Shown here piece after piece: positions 37,301 to 50,866 of a stretch of DNA of 64,000 nt (within the stretch, counting starts at the first letter, position 1; each line of letters begins with the position of its first letter). The DNA comes from Megaleporinus macrocephalus (taxonomy: Eukaryota > Chordata > Actinopteri > Characiformes > Anostomidae), in assembly GCA_021613375.1 (NCBI GenBank), contig CM038726.1, positions 8,264,349-8,328,348 of the forward strand, given 5' to 3'. The notes beneath the pieces are model-generated. The model was not told the DNA's origin, searched no databases, and saw nothing but the letters and a program-made list of their open reading frames with translations. The position numbers and the translations under genes were made by a program.

Positions 37301-40218
37301 TAGAACTCAGACAGAACTCGGCTAGAAAGCTGTTAAAACTTTGCTAGAACCAGGTTAGAACTCTGATAGGACTCTGTTAAAAATCTACTAGCATACAGCT
37401 AGAATTCTGCTAGGACTTGGTTAGAACTTGATTAGAACTCTGCTAGGACTCTGTTAAAAATCTGCTAGCACACAGCTAGAACTCTGCTAGGACTCTGCTA
37501 GGACTCTGCTAGAACTCTGCTAGAACTCTGATGAAACTGCTAGAACTCAGTTAGAACTCTGCTAGAAGTCTGTTAAAACACTCTGTCTGCTAGAACTCTG
37601 TTAAAACCCTGCTGGAACCTGGTTAGAACTCTGCTAGAACTGTGTCAAAAGTTTGCTAGAACTCGGCTATAACTCTGCGAGGACTGAGCTTGGACTCTGC
37701 CAGAACTCTGTTAAATTCTGCTAGAACTTGGCTAGAACTCTGCTAGAACATGGCTGGGACTGCTAGAACTCTGCTAGAACTTGGTTAGAACACTGCTAGA
37801 ACTCTGCTAAGACTAGATTAGAATTCAGTTAGAAATCTGCAAGATTTCTATTAAAACTCTGCTAAGACTACGTTAGAATTTGGTTAGAACTCAGCTAGAA
37901 CTCGGCAAAGACTGCTAGAACTAGGCTAGAACTCGGTTGGAACACTGCTAGAACTCTGGTAGAACTTGGTTAGAAATCGGTTAGAACTCAGCTAGAACTC
38001 TTGGAAACTCAGCTGGAAGTCGGCTAGAACTCTGCTAGTACTCGGCTAGGACTGCTAGAACTCTGCTAGAACTTTGTTAAAACTTGGCTAGAACTCGATT
38101 AGAACACTGCTGGAACTCTGTTAAAACACTCTGTCTGCTAGAACTCAGCCAGAGCTCACCTAGAACACTGTTAAAACTCTGTTAGAACCCGGCTAGAAGT
38201 CTGCTAGAACTCTGTTAAAACCCTGCTGGAACCTGGTTAGAACTCTGCTAGAACTGTGTCAAAAGTTTGCTAGAACTCGGCTATAACTCTGCGAGGACTG
38301 AGCTTGGACTCTGCCAGAACTCTGTTCAATTCTGCTAGAACTCGGCTAGAACTCTGCTAGAACATGGCTGGGACTGCTAGAACTCTGCTAGAACTTGGTT
38401 AGAACACTGCTAGAACTCTGCTAAGACTAGATTAGAATTCAGTTAGAACTCTGCAAGATCTCTATTAATACTCTGCTAAGACTAGGTTAGAATTTGGTTA
38501 GAGCTCAGCTAGAACTCGGCAAAGACTGCTAGAACTAGGCTAGAACTCGGTTGGAACACTGCTAGAACTCTTGTAGAACTTGGTTAGAAATCGGTTAGAA
38601 CTCTGGTAAACTCAGCTGGAAGTCGGCTAGAACTCTGCTAGAACTCGGCTAGGACTGCTAGAACTCTGCTAGAACTTTATTAAAACTTGGCTAGAACTCG
38701 ATTAGAACACTGCTGGAACTCTGTTAAAACTGCTAGAACTCTGCTAGAACTCTGTTAGAACTCTGCTAGAACTCTGGTAAACTCAGCTAGAAGTCGGCTA
38801 GAACTGCTAGAACTCTGCTAGAACTCAGCTAGAAATCTGTTAAAACTTGGCAAGAACTCAGTTAGAACACTGATAGAACTCTGCTAAGACTCGGTTAGAA
38901 CTCTGTTAGAACTCTGCTGGAACTCGGTTAGAGCTGTGTAAAAAGTCAGATAGAACTCAGCCAGAACTCGGCTACAATGCTGTTAAAACTCTGCTAGAAC
39001 CCGGCTAGAACTTGTTTAAAACTCAGCTAGAACTTGGTTAGAACTCGGCTAGGACTTTGTTAAAACTCTGCTAGAACTCTGATAAACTCAGCTAGAACTC
39101 AGCAAAGACTGCTAGAACTAGGCTAGAACTCGGTTAGAACACTGCTAGAACTCTGCTAAGGCTCGGTTAGAACTCGGTTCAAACTCAGCTAGAACATTTC
39201 TAGAACTCTGCATGTACTCTGCTAGAACACTGCTAGAACACTGACAGAACTCTACAAAGATGGCTAAGATTAGGCTAAGACTCGGCTAGAATGTGTCTAG
39301 AACTTAGCTAGAACTGCTAGAACTCTGCCTAACAGAGTCCAGACTGCTTGTATGTGTTGTGTGTGTTTCTCATCAGTGAACTTCACTGTCTCTACATTTC
39401 TGCAGTGCAGTGGGATTATGTACAGGTGCATTGTGGGAAGGAAGGAGGGAGATGGAGATCAATAACCTTCATTCTGTGATCAGAGACTTTGTTCATCACA
39501 TGATCATTAAATAAAACTGTTATTTTAAAATGTGGTGTATGTGAGTATCAGCTGTCAGTAGGAGGAGGAAATATCATTTACTTACCGGATAATAATCTGT
39601 TTAAACAACAGAAAGAGACAATGTTAGATAAAAACATCCACAACATCATTTACAATTAGAAAAGTTCAGAATCTCTTTATCTCCTTATCAGAAATCTCCT
39701 TTTCTCATCTGTACTGTCCTTTTTCATCCTTCACTACTGAACTGTCACTCAATGCTTTCAGTACAGCTTCATGAAGATGTTCAGCTAAACAGTTAAAGTG
39801 TAAACCTACAGCAGAAACTCAACACTTACAGAAATAACTGATAACAATTTACAGTAAAGTTCATTAATAAACTAGTAATTATGCAGAAACAGTTTATTAA
39901 TTAATATATTAAACATTAATAATGAATTATGTATTAAACTTTGTTAATAATGAATGAAGATAAAAAGTGTGTGTGAGGTATCAGTGTTATTAATGTTGTC
40001 TCTGTATCAGTGTATAGATCAGTGTGTGTGTGTGTGTATGTGTTTGTGTATGTATGTGTGTGTGTGTATGGGTGTGTGTGTGTGTGTGTATGTGTGTATG
40101 TTTGTGTGTATGTGTGTGTTTGTGTATGTATGTATGTGTGTGTGTTTGTGTGTATGTGTGTGTGTGTATGTATGTATGTGTGTGTGTTTGTGTGTATGTG
40201 TGTGTGTGTATGTGTGTT

Positions 40219-40251
<33 letters not shown>

Positions 40252-40263
40252 ATGTGTGTGTGT

Positions 40264-40302
<39 letters not shown>

Positions 40303-43300
40303 TTGGTAATCATCACGTCATGGGGACACAAATCTGTTTACACAGTCACGTCGTGGCGACCACTTGCGGTATGGGGACTAAAAATCAGGTCCCCATAAGG
40401 GAAACCCTTTTAAATGACTAAAGAAGCTGTTCTGAAGGTGCCTGTGTGATTTTTAGCTTTGGCCCATAACACATGTATACCCGTTAGTGTGAGTGTGTGA
40501 TGGCGCCCCCTTATAGTTTGAAAGTGGTACAGCACTGCTCCGCTCTGCACTGCTCCGCACACACTCCTATTCCAAATATGGTTGGGTACCGCCCACTTCC
40601 TGGTCCCCATTTGAAGGAGAAATACTTTTTCAGTGTGAAAGATCGCAATCCAAGAAAGAAGATTATTTGCAGGAGATACCAGCTAAGAAGCAAACAACTT
40701 GTGTAGAGGAACAAACATGAAGCACAAGGTAAGCACATTTGTATGACAAAGCATTATAACCAGCGTTCAACATCAGATAAGTGGCAAAAATTAGACAATC
40801 AAATTAAACTTAATAAAGTTTTCTGAGTCACACCGACGAGTTCTAGAGCTCTCCGGTTAAACTACGAGAATGGCTTCCAGTTCGCAGCGTCTGCTAATTC
40901 TCCTGGTCCACCTTAACTGTGCAGGAGTTAGTATAGCGCCGGAGGAGCCTGAATACTGCTGCTGCATCATTTAAGGTGGAACGGGAGAATTGGAAAAGAA
41001 GCTGTGTGTATGAAGCCGTGTTAGCCTTGTGGTTAAGTTTAAGGATTATACTGCAGTTTTACTGCAGGACGTTACTGTTTTAGTGTCAGTGCTTTCACCT
41101 AATAAAAGTAGAAGAGAGCTGCTGTGAGTTCTAAAGCTGGTTTAATGTGAGAGACAGCTAGCCTCCCAGGTTAGCTCAGTTAGCAGCATGCTAACATGCT
41201 AACAGCAGCAGTTTGGTAACTGGATTAAGACTGAGAGTTATTAGAGTTATTAGAGAATACACTGTGTGTGTGTTTATGAATGTTGGTGTTTAGATGCTGT
41301 AACACACAGACCATTTAGGTTTTAGGCGACAACAACATTCTTATTCCACACAATATCAGATTCCCCATTTGACTCTCACCTGTTTAAAGGATTTTCTATT
41401 ACAAAAGTATGTTCTTTATTTCTTTGATTTTAAAGTATCTCTCTATAAAAGAGAGTAAAATCATATACAAGTGATAACTTTTAAGACTGTAAACAATAAC
41501 CAAATCCAATACAAACATTCTTTTTTATTCCCTTTGCAGAAATGCCACCACGGATCAGTCCCCTTAAGGGTGCTGTTCAACATGTTGTTTCCAAGACTGA
41601 CAAAACCTGCAAATTAGAGGTGAAGTACATAAATTCAGTTAAAGGTAAGTTGGTGTCTGATGATTCACCAGTAAAAATGAATAACCTATACATTCATTAA
41701 ATAGGTGTTAGATTTCAGCTTATCTTAAATCAACTACCATTTATTTAGGCCAGTTTTTGTGAAATAGTCATCCTTTAATTTCTGAAGTACATTTTACCGT
41801 ACACTAATTGGCAGCGGTAAATGGATAGATTGATAGTTTTATTGTAATTGTTTCTGTTGTCTTATACAGGACGTGGCATATTTGCAAAGAGTTCAATTTG
41901 CAAAGGAGATTTTGTTGCGGAATATAGAGGAGATATGTTGAATGATGCAGAATTCCAGAGAAGGAGAAAACTTCACCACCCATCATGTGCTGCATTTATG
42001 TTTCCATTCAAGTGGCGAGGGAAAACATGGTGGTAAGTTGCACCTAAGTTATACTTCTCATGCTGTACCATACTATACTACGTGTGACTAGTGATTAGTA
42101 TGTATTTCTTCTTTTGTCTTTTTTTCATCATTATAAGTATTGATGCCTCTAGAGAAGATGGATCATTTGGGCGCCTAGTTAATGACGACCACAAACATCC
42201 AAACTGTAGGATGAAAAACAATCATGTGACTGGAAACCCACACCTTTGCTTGTTCGCATTGATGGACATTAAAGATGGAAAAGAAATCACTTATGATTGT
42301 GGAGGTGAAGACTGCCCATGGAGAACACGAGTATGTTGCATGGTACACAGTGTACAGAATTGCTCATGGTGTTACAGAATGTGTTTAACAATATACATTT
42401 AAATAAATTTGAAACTATTAGAAAAAATATATATCTAATAAACACCATAACTGTTAATAAAAATGTTTTTAACAAAGTAAGAATAAAAAATAACATGCTA
42501 AAGACACAAAATACCTATGTAGTTATCATGTTCTAAAATGCTGACATTGTAAAATATGTGTACAGATAACCAGCGTTACAGCTAATGTCATGGCGGTGGG
42601 CGACTCCCATCCTTCTCCTCTGTTAGAGACCCAGATGGATGACTGTACTGGTTTATTGGCTGCACCTCAGCAGGTACAGTCATGCTTATCACTTCAGATT
42701 TAATTCTATAGTCTCTGTTTATGTTGTTTTTGTACTTTTATGGGTTTTTTAAAGAAGCTGAAGGGCCAAAAGAAGTGTATTATGATGGTAATCTATTGTG
42801 AATTACTACACTGAACAGTTTAATGCAATGCATCTGGAAGGTTATTGGTAGAGGGACAATTAGGGCAAATTTGAACCTTCACAACAGTTTTTTTCTTGGT
42901 CAATTATCACTCTGTTCTGGACACTCACGACGTCCCCGCAACACACCTTCAGTCGGTGTCTGTGTAAAAACTGTGTTTGAGAAGTTGGACAGAACTGGTC
43001 CCCACAAGGAACTGTAGTGTTTTTGTGCAAGGTCCCCACAAAGCCTGGTTAGTACTTCATGTGTTAATGCTTTTATCCTTTTCTCTTTTCTATCTTCTGT
43101 AAATTAAATTAAGTGTGATTGTGTAAGCAATCAAACTGTTGTTCTTAATCTCCCACTGACTTTTTCCACTTTTTTCATCCACTCGTTCCTCCTATAGACT
43201 CCCATATGTTTTCATCTTCAAGCGCTATTCTTTCCTTTGCCCAACACCTACCAAAATGCATGCACTTACTGAGGGCCGTTCCCCACGCTGTACTTCACAG

Positions 43301-46300
43301 CCATACTGACTGTGTGTGTGGTGTTTTTCCCTCTTTACCCTGACACTCCCATCACTCTGGAATAGAGTGAATCTGGACTCAAAAGGGCGCATGCTTTAAC
43401 ATAACACAAAGCCACATTCTTCCCTCACCAACCTGTTTGCATCTTGTTAATAAAGATTCTTGTTTTTATAGTTTTTTACAATTCTAGAAATGGGATTTGT
43501 ATTTACAACTCTATCTCTTAAACTGTTTGTCTGTTTATATATTTGTCTGTCTGTCTATTTGTCTGTCTAAGCCATCTCTTATTCTTCTTTCGGCTTTTCC
43601 CTTTTCAGGGGTCACCACAGCGAGTCATCCTCCTCCATCTCACTCTGTCCTCTGCATCCTCTGTCCTCATGCCAACTACTTCCATGTCCTCTCTAACTGC
43701 ATCCATATATCTCCTCCTTAACAACCTTCTACCAACATACCCAAACATGTCCAAACTATCTCAGTCTGGCCTCTCTAACTATATCCCATAGTTTTTTAAC
43801 CTGTGCTGTACCTCTGATGGTCTCATTCCTAACCTTATCCATCCTTGTCACTCCCAAGGAAAACCTCAGCATCTTCAGCTCTGCCACTTCCAGTTCTTTC
43901 TCCTGTCTTTTTGTCAATGTTACTGTCTCCAAACCATACACGATAGCAGGTCTCACCACTGTCTCCAAACCATACACGATAGCAGGTCTCACCATGGTCT
44001 CCAAACCATACAACATAGCATGTCTCACCACTGTCTCCAAACCATACACCATAGCTTCTCTCACCACTGTCTCCAAACCATACAACATAGCTTCTCTAAC
44101 CACTGTCTCCAAAACATACAACATAGCAGGTCTCACCACTGTCTCCAAACCATACAACATAGCAGGTCTCACCACTGTCTCCAAACCATACAACATAGCA
44201 GGTCTCACCACTGTCTCCAAACCATTCAACATAGCAGGTCTCACCATGGTCTCCAAACCATTCAACATAGCAGGTCTCACCACTGTCTCCAAACCATACA
44301 ACATAGCAGGTCTCACCACTGTCTCCAAACCTTACAACATAGCAGGTCTCACCACTGTCTCCAAACCATACAACATAGCAGGTCTCACTACGGTCTCCAA
44401 ACCATACAACATAGCAGGTCTCACCATGATCTCCAAATTATACAACATAGCAGGTCTCACCACGGTCTCCAAACCATACAACATAGCTGATCTCACCATG
44501 GTCTCCAAACCATACAACATAGCAGGTCTCACCACTGTCTCTAAACTATACAACATAGCAGGTCTCACCACTGTCTCCAAACCATACAACATAGCAGGTC
44601 TCACCATGGTCTCCAAACCATACAACATAGCAGGTCTCACCACGGTCTCCAAACCATACAACATAGCAGGTCTCACCACTGTCTCCAAACCATACACCAT
44701 AGCAGGTCTCACCACTGTCTCCAAACCATACACCATAGCTTCTCTCACCACTGTCTCCAAACCATACAACATAGCAGGTCTCACCACTGTCTCCAAACCA
44801 TACAACATAGCAGGTCTCACCACTGTCTCCAAACCATACACCATAGCAGGTCTCACCACTGTCTCCAAACCATACACCATAGCAGGTCTCACCACTGTCT
44901 CCAAACCATTCAACATAGCAGGTCTCACCACTGTCTCCAAACCATACACCATAGCAGGTCTCACCATGGTCTCCAAACCATACAACATAGCAGGTCTCAC
45001 CACTGTCTCCAAACCATACAACATAGCAGGTCTCACCACTGTCTCCAAACCATACAACATAGCTGATCTCATGCTCCAACATCATCTGCTCCTTGTAGCC
45101 TCACTGGTCCACCTGTCTCCCTCCCGTTCACACACATGTACTCTGTCTTGCAACGGCTGACTTTCATTCCTCTTCTTTCAAGTGCATATCTCCACCTCTC
45201 CAAGTTATCTTCCACCTGTTCCCTGTTCTCACCACAGATCACAATATCATCTGCAAACATCATAGTCCATGGAGATTCCTGCCTCATCTGTTAGTCGGTC
45301 CATCACCAGAGCAAACAAGAAGGGGCTCAGAGCCGATCCTTGATGTAGTCCCACCTCCACCTTACAGCTATCTGTCACTCCTACAGCACATCTCACCACT
45401 GTCCTGCTGTCCTCATACATGTCCTGTACCAGTCTGACATACTTCTCTGCTACTCCAGATTTCCTCATACAACACCACAGCTCCTCCCTCGGCACTCTGT
45501 CATACGCTTGTTCTAAATCAACAAAGACACAGTGAAGTTCTTTCTGACCCTCTCTGTACTTCTCCATCAGCATCCTCAAAGCAAAGTTGGTCTCTGTGGT
45601 GCTCCTTCTTGGCATGAAACCAAACTGCTGCTCACAAATAGTTACCTCTTGTCTAAGTCTAGCTTCCACAACTCTCTCCCAGATCTTCATTGTGTGGCTC
45701 ATCAACTTAATTTTCCTGTAGTTGTTACAACTTTGTACATCACCCTTGTTTTTAAAAATGGGCACCAGCACACTTCTCCTCCATTCCTCTGGCATTTTCT
45801 CACTCTCAACAATGCCATTGAATAACGTAGTCAAAAACCTCACTGCCATCTCTCCTAGACATTTCCATACCTCCACTGGTATGTCATCAGGTCCAACTGC
45901 CTTCCCTTTCTTCATCCTCTTCAAAGCTTTCCGAACTTCATTCTCACTGATCTTTTCTACTTCCTGATCCACAGTTTCAATGACCTCTACTCTTCTTTCC
46001 CTTTCATTCTCTTCATTGATGAGCTCCTCAAAGTACTCCTTCCATCTTCTCATCACACTTTCCTCACTTGTTAGAACATTACCATTCCTATCTTTAACAA
46101 GTCTAACCTGCTGCACGTCCTTTCCAGATTCCTCTGTCTGGCCAATCTATACAAGTCCTTCTCACCTTCTTTAGTGTCCAACCTCCCATACAACTCATCA
46201 TACGCCTTCTGCTTTGCCTTTGCTACCTCTCTTTTTGCCCTACGTTGCATCTTCTTATATTCCTGTCTAATCTCGTCAGTCCCGTCACTGTCTCATTTCG

Positions 46301-49300
46301 TCTTGGCAAACCTCTTCCTCTGAATAGCTTCCTGCATTTCACTGTTCCACCACCAGGTTCCGTTATCATCTTTTCTCTGTCCAGATGACACACCAAGTAC
46401 CTTCCCACCTGTCTCTCTAATCACTGTTGCTGTAGTAGCCCAGTCATCTGGGAGCTTGTTCTTCCCACCAGAGCCTTTAACAGCTCCTCTCTGAACTCTT
46501 CACCACATGCTTCCTTCCTCAGTTTCCATTATTTGATCTTCTTCTCTGGTTTGACTGTTTTCCTCTTCTTCACAACAACAGTCATTCTACACACCACCAT
46601 CCGATGCTGTTTGGCCACGCTCTCTCCTGCCACAACCTTACAGTCCCCAATCTCCATCAGATTTCCTCCTCTACACAGAATGTAGTCTACTTGTGAACTC
46701 CTCCCTCCACTTTTATAGGTCCCCCTATGTTCCTCCCTTTTTTGGAAATAAGTGTTGACTACAGCCATTTCCATCCTCTTGGCAAAATCCACCACCATCT
46801 GTCCTTCCTGATTCCTTTCCTTGACACCAAACCATCACTTCCTCATCTCCTCTGTGTCCTTCACCAACATGTCCATTTAGGTCTGCTCATATCACCACTC
46901 TCTCCATCCTGGGAATACTTTCTATCACTTCATCTAGATCCCTCCAAAACTTCACTTTCAACCTGTGGCGCATAACCACTGACAACATTCAACATCAGAC
47001 CTTCTACTTCTACCTTCAGACACATCACCCTATCTGACACTCCGTTCACCTCTACTACGTTCTTTGCGAATTCCTCTTTCAGACTACTCCTACTCCATTT
47101 CTCTTTCTGTCCACACCATGGTAAAACAGTTTAAAGCCTGCTCCAATGCTGCGAGCCTTGCTGCCCTTCCACTTGGTCTCTTGGCCACATAAAACATCTA
47201 CCTTCCTTCTCTGCATCATGTCAGCCAGCTCTCTACCTTTGCCTGTCATTGTCCCTACATTCAGAGTTGCCACCCTCAGCCCTAAACTCTTGGCTTTCAT
47301 CCTCTCTTTCTGTCTCCTGACACGTTTCCCTCCTTGTGGTTTTCGTCCAACAGTAGCCCAATTTCCACCGGCACCCTGTTTGTCGTTGTTAACCCGGGCC
47401 TCGACCGATCCGGTATGGTATCACTCAGACGAACTCGCATGTTTGTTTTGGCAAAGTGTTTTACGTCAGATGCCCTTCCTGACACAACCCTCACCATTTA
47501 CCCGGCCTTGGGACCAGCACAAAAGATACACTGCCTTGTGTTCCCTAGTGGCTGGTTTGTCTAAGTCATAAGTTTACATATGCTTTAGCTTCACAATTCC
47601 TGACATTTAATCCTAGTCCACATTCCCTCTCTTAGGTCAGTTAGTACCAAGGATGTGTAACGTCAGAATAATACTAGAGACAATGATTTATTTCAGCTTT
47701 TATTTCTTTCATCACATTCTCAGTGGCTCAGACGTTTACATACACGTGAATAGTATTTGGTATCATTGCCTTTAAATTGTCTAACTTGGGTCAAACGTTT
47801 TGGGTAGCCTTCCACAAGCTTTTCACAATAAGTAGCTGGAATTTTGTTCAATTTGTCCAGAACTGGTGTAACTGAGTCAGGTTTATAGGCCTCCTTGCTA
47901 CCCAAAGGCTACCCAAAACTTTTGACCCATGTTAAACAATTTAAGGGCAATGATGCCAAGTACTAATCACATGTACGTAAACGTCTGAGCCACTGAGAAT
48001 GTGATGAAAGAAATAAAAGCTGAAATAAATCACTGTCTCTAGTATTATTCTGACATTACACGTTCTTAGAATATAGAAGTGATCCTAACTGACCTAAGAG
48101 AGGGAATGTGCACTAGGATTAAATGTTAGGAATTGTGAAAAACTGAGTTTAAATAGATGCGGCTAAGACGTATGTAAACTTAGGACTTTGGCTATATGTA
48201 ATGCAGAAATCACTATTTGTATTTTCACCTGTACTGTACATGCTGGCACATGTGATATAGTATTCAAAATTTGGATCAGCACATACACAGTCTTCCTTTT
48301 AATTACAAATTTGTTTTTTTGACCCCTTTAAGGTAGAGCCACGCAGAAGAAGAAAACACCCTGGCATCAGACAGGTGCAGGTGGTGGAAAGGCACATGAA
48401 TCGCTTCATCGCATCCTGCATTGTACCAGCAAAGAGTGATTGCGAGAAATGTCTAAAGGCTGAACCAGAAGCTCTTAAGAACTGGAACTGGCAGAACCCG
48501 AAATTCTACGTTTATAACAGAATTACTGCCTTTAAAAGGAAAATGCAACATAAGTATTGTGACAATCACCAACTCTCTGGTAGGGAAGTTTATGTTTACG
48601 CTCACATGTCTCATCACGGCATACTGCATACAGTTGATGTCATAAGTTTACATTCACTTCAGTCACATTCATTTAAACTTAGTTTTTCACAATTCCTGAC
48701 ATTTAATCCTAGTTCACAATTCCTCTCTTAGGTCAGTTAGTACCACTACTAAATTCTAAGAATGTGTAATGTCAGAATAATACTAGAGACAATGATTAAT
48801 TTCAGATTTTACTTCTTTCATCACATTCTCAGTGGCTCAAATTTTCCATACACATGATTAGTATTTGGTATCATTGCCTTTAAATTGTTTAACTTGGGTC
48901 AAACATTTCAGGTAGCCTTCCACAAGCTTCTCACAATAAGTAGCTGGAATTTTGTTCCATTCCTCCTGACAGAACTGGTGTAACTGGAGTCAGGTTTATA
49001 GGCATCCTTGCTCACTCAGTTCTGCTCATAGATTTCTTTGGGATTGAGGTCAGGGCTTTGTGATGGACACTCCATTGCCATCTCTTTGTTGACCTTCACA
49101 AAATAGATAGCATCACGTGGAGATAATGAAGCAACATCTCAAGGCGTCAGCCAGGAAGTTAAAGCTTGGGTGCAAATGGGTGTTCCATGGACAGTGACCT
49201 CAAGGATACGTCCTTATTGTGTTAAACAAGTTGAACAATTTAAAGGCAATGATACCAAATACAAATCATGTGTACTTATTTTGTACTGTTTAAAATGCAT

Positions 49301-50827
49301 TTGAACATGCATGGCATTGTTTTGGTCTGAAGTGCCAATGTGAAAGGTGAGGAATCCCTTTATAAACTCAGGCAAGGAGAGTTTAACTTTTTTGTTAATG
49401 TCGAGTTCATTTGTGAAATTGAACTCATTAAAAGTCGAATTTTGCAATTTAAATGTGTTTCATGCTTTGAATTAAATGTCAGTTGATTAAGTGGTAGTTA
49501 TGTGACTATGTGATTACATACACAGCTGTAGGTCTTCTATGCAACATGATACTTTGCATCACCCATTTGCAGGCCTCACACTACATCATTATATTATTTA
49601 TGAACTACTAGGAAAAGCTAATTTCCAAAGTTTGAACTGTTATGTATTAGAGCTGCGACAACTTGGAAATACGTCAATTTGCATAACGTGCATCGGCAAG
49701 CAGGATAGCAGCATTGTCCAGTCAAGTTTAATTCTATAGTGTCGTCACAGAGTAGCTTCTGTCCGGTTCCAAAGCCCCCATGAGCAAAAAAAGGTGACAG
49801 TGGCAGGAAAAACTCTCAGAATGGGAGAAAGGAACCTAGAGTGGAACCGCACTCAAAGGGGAACCGTTCCTCTGCTGTCTTTTCCCACCCTGGCTTGATA
49901 TTCTAAGTTTATTAACACATGTAATGTGTTTATGTTAGTAGTAGATCACTTCAAAGGTAACTTTCTAACTGTGTCTTCTTGTTTAAAAGTAATTTCAGTA
50001 CCAGACCGTTACACCATGCATGATCTAACTTTGTTATTCAACCTGTTTATATCTATTTATCTGTTTACATTTATGAGTGAGAGAATAGCTCACCGTCACA
50101 GCAGTTTGAGCTCCAGTATTTTTCTTCTGTAAAACAGGTTACCTGAGGTATTTGTTGCAGAATATTGCGCTGAAGTACATACTGTAAGGTTTTTTAAAAA
50201 ATATTAAGAGAAATATATTTTACTGAATCATTTTGAGTTTTTTTTTTTTTAAATTGAGCACAAAACCCCCTTTAGAATAATTGATACATTAGTCATTAGA
50301 TTAATCAATTAATTGAAAAAAAAATACTAATGGTAAAATAAATCTTAGGTGCAGTATTATTATTGATGTACTACAACTCTCTTTTAACTATATTTAGTTA
50401 CTGATTAAACCTTTTACAATAAATGCAACAATTTAAAGACTTTAAGGATATAAATGCATCAGTTTTCTGTAGTAATACACTTGTTGTTGAAGGTCCCCAT
50501 AAATCAAATGGAATTTGTGTAAATTATGCAAATAATATTTAAATGAGGTCCTCTTCAGCCACGTTCACTCGAGATTTCTTAAGTCCCCGTATAACATGGT
50601 CCAGTCATTACTTCATGATTTCCAGTGTTTTAAGTCGTGTATAAGCCAACAGCGCTATCGCGAGTGTACCTGATTTTTTTCAAAGCTCTAGCACCTTTAG
50701 AAAGGGTGGTCCCCACAAGTGATGATTAAAAACTTGGTCCCCGTCCAGCATGGAAACCAGTATGTGTGTGTGTGTATGTGTGTTTGTGTGTGTATGTATG
50801 TATGTGTGTGTGTGTATGTGTGTGTGT

Positions 50828-50866
<39 letters not shown>

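Larger units (their letters stand above)
35277..39889. repeat. Duplicated block A (micro-exons plus 11-bp array)
   Basis: It is nearly identical over its non-repetitive ends to 50885-54905: the GTGTTATTAATGGTGTGTAT start, a CTGTCTGTCTGATTCTCT microsatellite (35530-35680), the identical 68-codon open frame at 35913, and the ATTAATAAACTAGTAATTAT end. Each block holds one 16-bp exon and one 11-bp exon around a minisatellite. The shared open frame is not obviously coding. Confidence 0.9.
40303..50760. mobile_element. About 10.4-kb insertion between TG repeats, carrying a SET-domain gene
   Basis: The left edge after the TG tract reads TTGGTAATCATCACGTCATG then GGGAC. The right edge, on the opposite strand, contains TTAATCATCACTTGTGGGGA, so the tips are imperfectly inverted, with several GGGGAC/GTCCCC motifs near both. 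The paralogous block has an uninterrupted TG run with matching flanks at about 35229-35300: an empty site. Inside are the SET gene, an RTE-like LINE (about 4 kb) and two Tc1 remnants; without these the element would be about 5 kb. I see no transposase, and the superfamily is unknown. Segmental transposition by other means is possible. Confidence 0.68.

Noticed and set aside
40010..40421. Cysteine/valine-rich open frames
   Set aside because: Translation of a TG microsatellite.
43817..45160. 447-codon plus-strand open frame
   Set aside because: It is the antisense of the 36-bp array in the LINE reverse transcriptase; the period of 36 keeps all frames open.
48375..48731. Treating the [10 protein letters not shown] frame as a separate small gene
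   Set aside because: It follows an acceptor at 48332 in phase with the upstream SET exons and starts without an ATG of its own.
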